From assembly GCA_949825045.1 (NCBI GenBank), contig OX463813.1, positions 2,914,001 to 2,978,000 on the forward strand: a stretch of DNA of 64,000 nucleotides, given 5' to 3'. Position numbers and translations under genes: made by a program. This stretch comes from Argyresthia goedartella (lineage: Eukaryota > Arthropoda > Insecta > Lepidoptera > Argyresthiidae). Position 1 is the stretch's first letter. Each line of letters starts with the position of its first letter. The notes beneath the pieces are model-generated. The model was not told the origin of the DNA. It worked only from the letters and a program-made list of their open reading frames with translations, and made no database searches. Positions 62,880-64,000 of this stretch are shown one piece after another.

Positions 62880-63915
62880 AATTACAATAAGATCAACTTC
62901 AACCATCTCGAAATTGACGCTGTAAGGAGGGCAATATTAGCGATCACATCGAAGGCCATGGCGGCATGATCTGTTTTCAGATGATAACCAGCATCATTGA
63001 CGAGCTGTCACCGTCCATCATCCACATAATTAATTAATAACTTGACCAATGTTGCTTCCCCACTCAGTGGAAAAAGGCACTTTTAATTCCCCTACCTAAA
63101 ACGTCCGATCCTATGTCCTTTAAAGAATTTCCTCCTATATATAATATTTTCTGCCTATCCTCTCCAAAGTCCTGGAATCAATTGTTCACTCCCAGCTCTC
63201 CTCCTAACTTTCCTCAAGAAACTTATTAAATCAATCAGGTTTCAGGCCGGGTGACAGCACTACCACGGCTCTGCTTAAAGTAATGACGACAATTGGCTAT
63301 GGAACAGAAGCAGCTTAGGGTCCTAACACTGCTTGATTTCAGTAGCGCTTTCAACTGCGTCGATTTCGATATCCTGGTTGAAATTCTAAAGTCACTTGGA
63401 GTCTCCTCGCACTCGGTTCGCTGGTTTGACTCATAACTGAGAGACCGCCAGCAGCGCGTTAGGTTGAGGATATCTCACCGGACTGGTGTGATATCTCTGC
63501 GGCCGTTCCTCAGTGTGGTATCCTTTCTCCTCTCCTCTTCTCAGTATTCATTAGCTCCATCTCTGACGTTCTTACTTATTCTTATGATCTCTATGCAGAT
63601 GCGCTCCAAATATATTGGCACTTCTCTCCTTGTGATGTAAATCTGACTGTAGAGGCGTTGAATGCTGACCTCGATAACTTCAGGAAATGGGCTATTTCAT
63701 ATGGGCTTCTTGTCAACCCGGGAAAATCTTAAGCCATAATTATGGGAGCACGGTACTCGCTTAACTCAATACAGAATATGCCCGTCGATCATATATTGAA
63801 TGATGATACCATGATCACTTACAGTGAGAAAGCTAAGAATCTTTGACTTATATTTGGTAACTTGCTGTCCTGTTCGCCCCATGTTTGTGAGGTCAGCAGA
63901 TAACTTCCTGCCACG
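62880..63915 (+). pseudogene. LINE reverse transcriptase remnant, heavily decayed
   Basis: In order on the + strand, in shifting frames: WKKALLIPLPKTSDPMSFK (63068-63124), the segment before the first conserved reverse-transcriptase block; GFRPG-like sequence at 63240; LLDFSSAFNCVDFDILVEIL (63330-63390), which carries the first catalytic Asp; RDRQQRVRL at 63443; a damaged Y-A-D-A at 63591-63602 where YADD is expected; and LNADLDNFRKWAISYGLLVNPGKS (63659-63730) followed by a stop. It fits a jockey/I-type ORF2. Many stops and frameshifts, so it is older than LINE-T. Confidence 0.82.
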
Positions 63916-63946
63916 GCAGGCTTAAATGACCCTTGCTCAGTCCTAC

Positions 63947-63998
63947 TGTAACGGCATTAAAGGCTAAGGTCGAGCCACCGCTATCAGTAGCTATGATT
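63947..63998 (-). repeat. Inverted copy of the repeat at 10499-10548
   Basis: Ends gagccaccgctatcagtagc then tatgat; the copy is cut by the end of the window, so its extent is unknown. Confidence 0.9.
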
Positions 63999-64000
63999 GT

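Overview
This window looks like non-coding, repeat-dense DNA from an insect nuclear genome, most probably a moth or butterfly (Lepidoptera). The assignment is an inference. It rests on dispersed repeats familiar from that order (the GGTTCCGTAC / GACGGACGG repeat, the CCCGACTACGG repeat, the 'CCACTGCTGGGC' repeat), on tRNA-derived SINEs with simple-sequence tails, on 5'-truncated jockey/CR1-like LINEs ending in (TTTGAC)n, on a DD37D mariner, and on an AT-rich background. Nothing prokaryotic is present: there are no operons, Shine-Dalgarno sites, rRNA genes or complete tRNA genes.

The only piece that looks like a normal host gene is a short GC-rich exon on the + strand at 52479-52650. It has a plausible 3' splice site, a GT donor and a frame coding for the first half of an immunoglobulin-like domain. 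If it is real, much of the window is probably intron of a cell-surface Ig-domain gene. A weaker candidate exon lies at 33289-33363. Everything else that is open for 60 codons or more is a transposon remnant, a tandem repeat or unrecognised.

Layout. 0-5 kb: LINE-like 5' piece fused to a 38-bp minisatellite, then two inverted copies of repeat R around the first copy of a fold-back element (FB-A) and a LINE C-terminus. 5-8 kb: alpha SINE, 44-bp array, MITE F, FB-A, delta SINE, LINE-T. 8.3-10.5 kb: long unassigned stretch with one LTR-like promoter. 11-14.4 kb: LINE-T inserted in a LINE-U tail; a mariner inserted in another LINE-T. 14.5-29 kb: nested SINEs, MITE D, FB-A copies and a 121-bp near-perfect inverted repeat (H). 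29-37.7 kb: MITE E, FB-A head-to-head copies, palindromic element G, MITEs C and I. 37.7-45.6 kb: LINE and BEL/Pao remnants and a jockey-like LINE split by nested insertions. 46-53 kb: MITE D, a 46-bp array, the Ig exon. 53-64 kb: more SINEs, LINE tails, MITEs C, D, E, FB-A and a decayed LINE reverse transcriptase at the end.

The most unusual structure is modular. Four families of short inverted-repeat elements with different ends (C, D, E, F) share one core of about 110 bp. A fifth family, FB-A, is a chain of hairpins whose arms covary between subfamilies. All element names used here (FB-A, C-I, R, SINE alpha-delta, LINE-T/U/V) are local labels, not database names.
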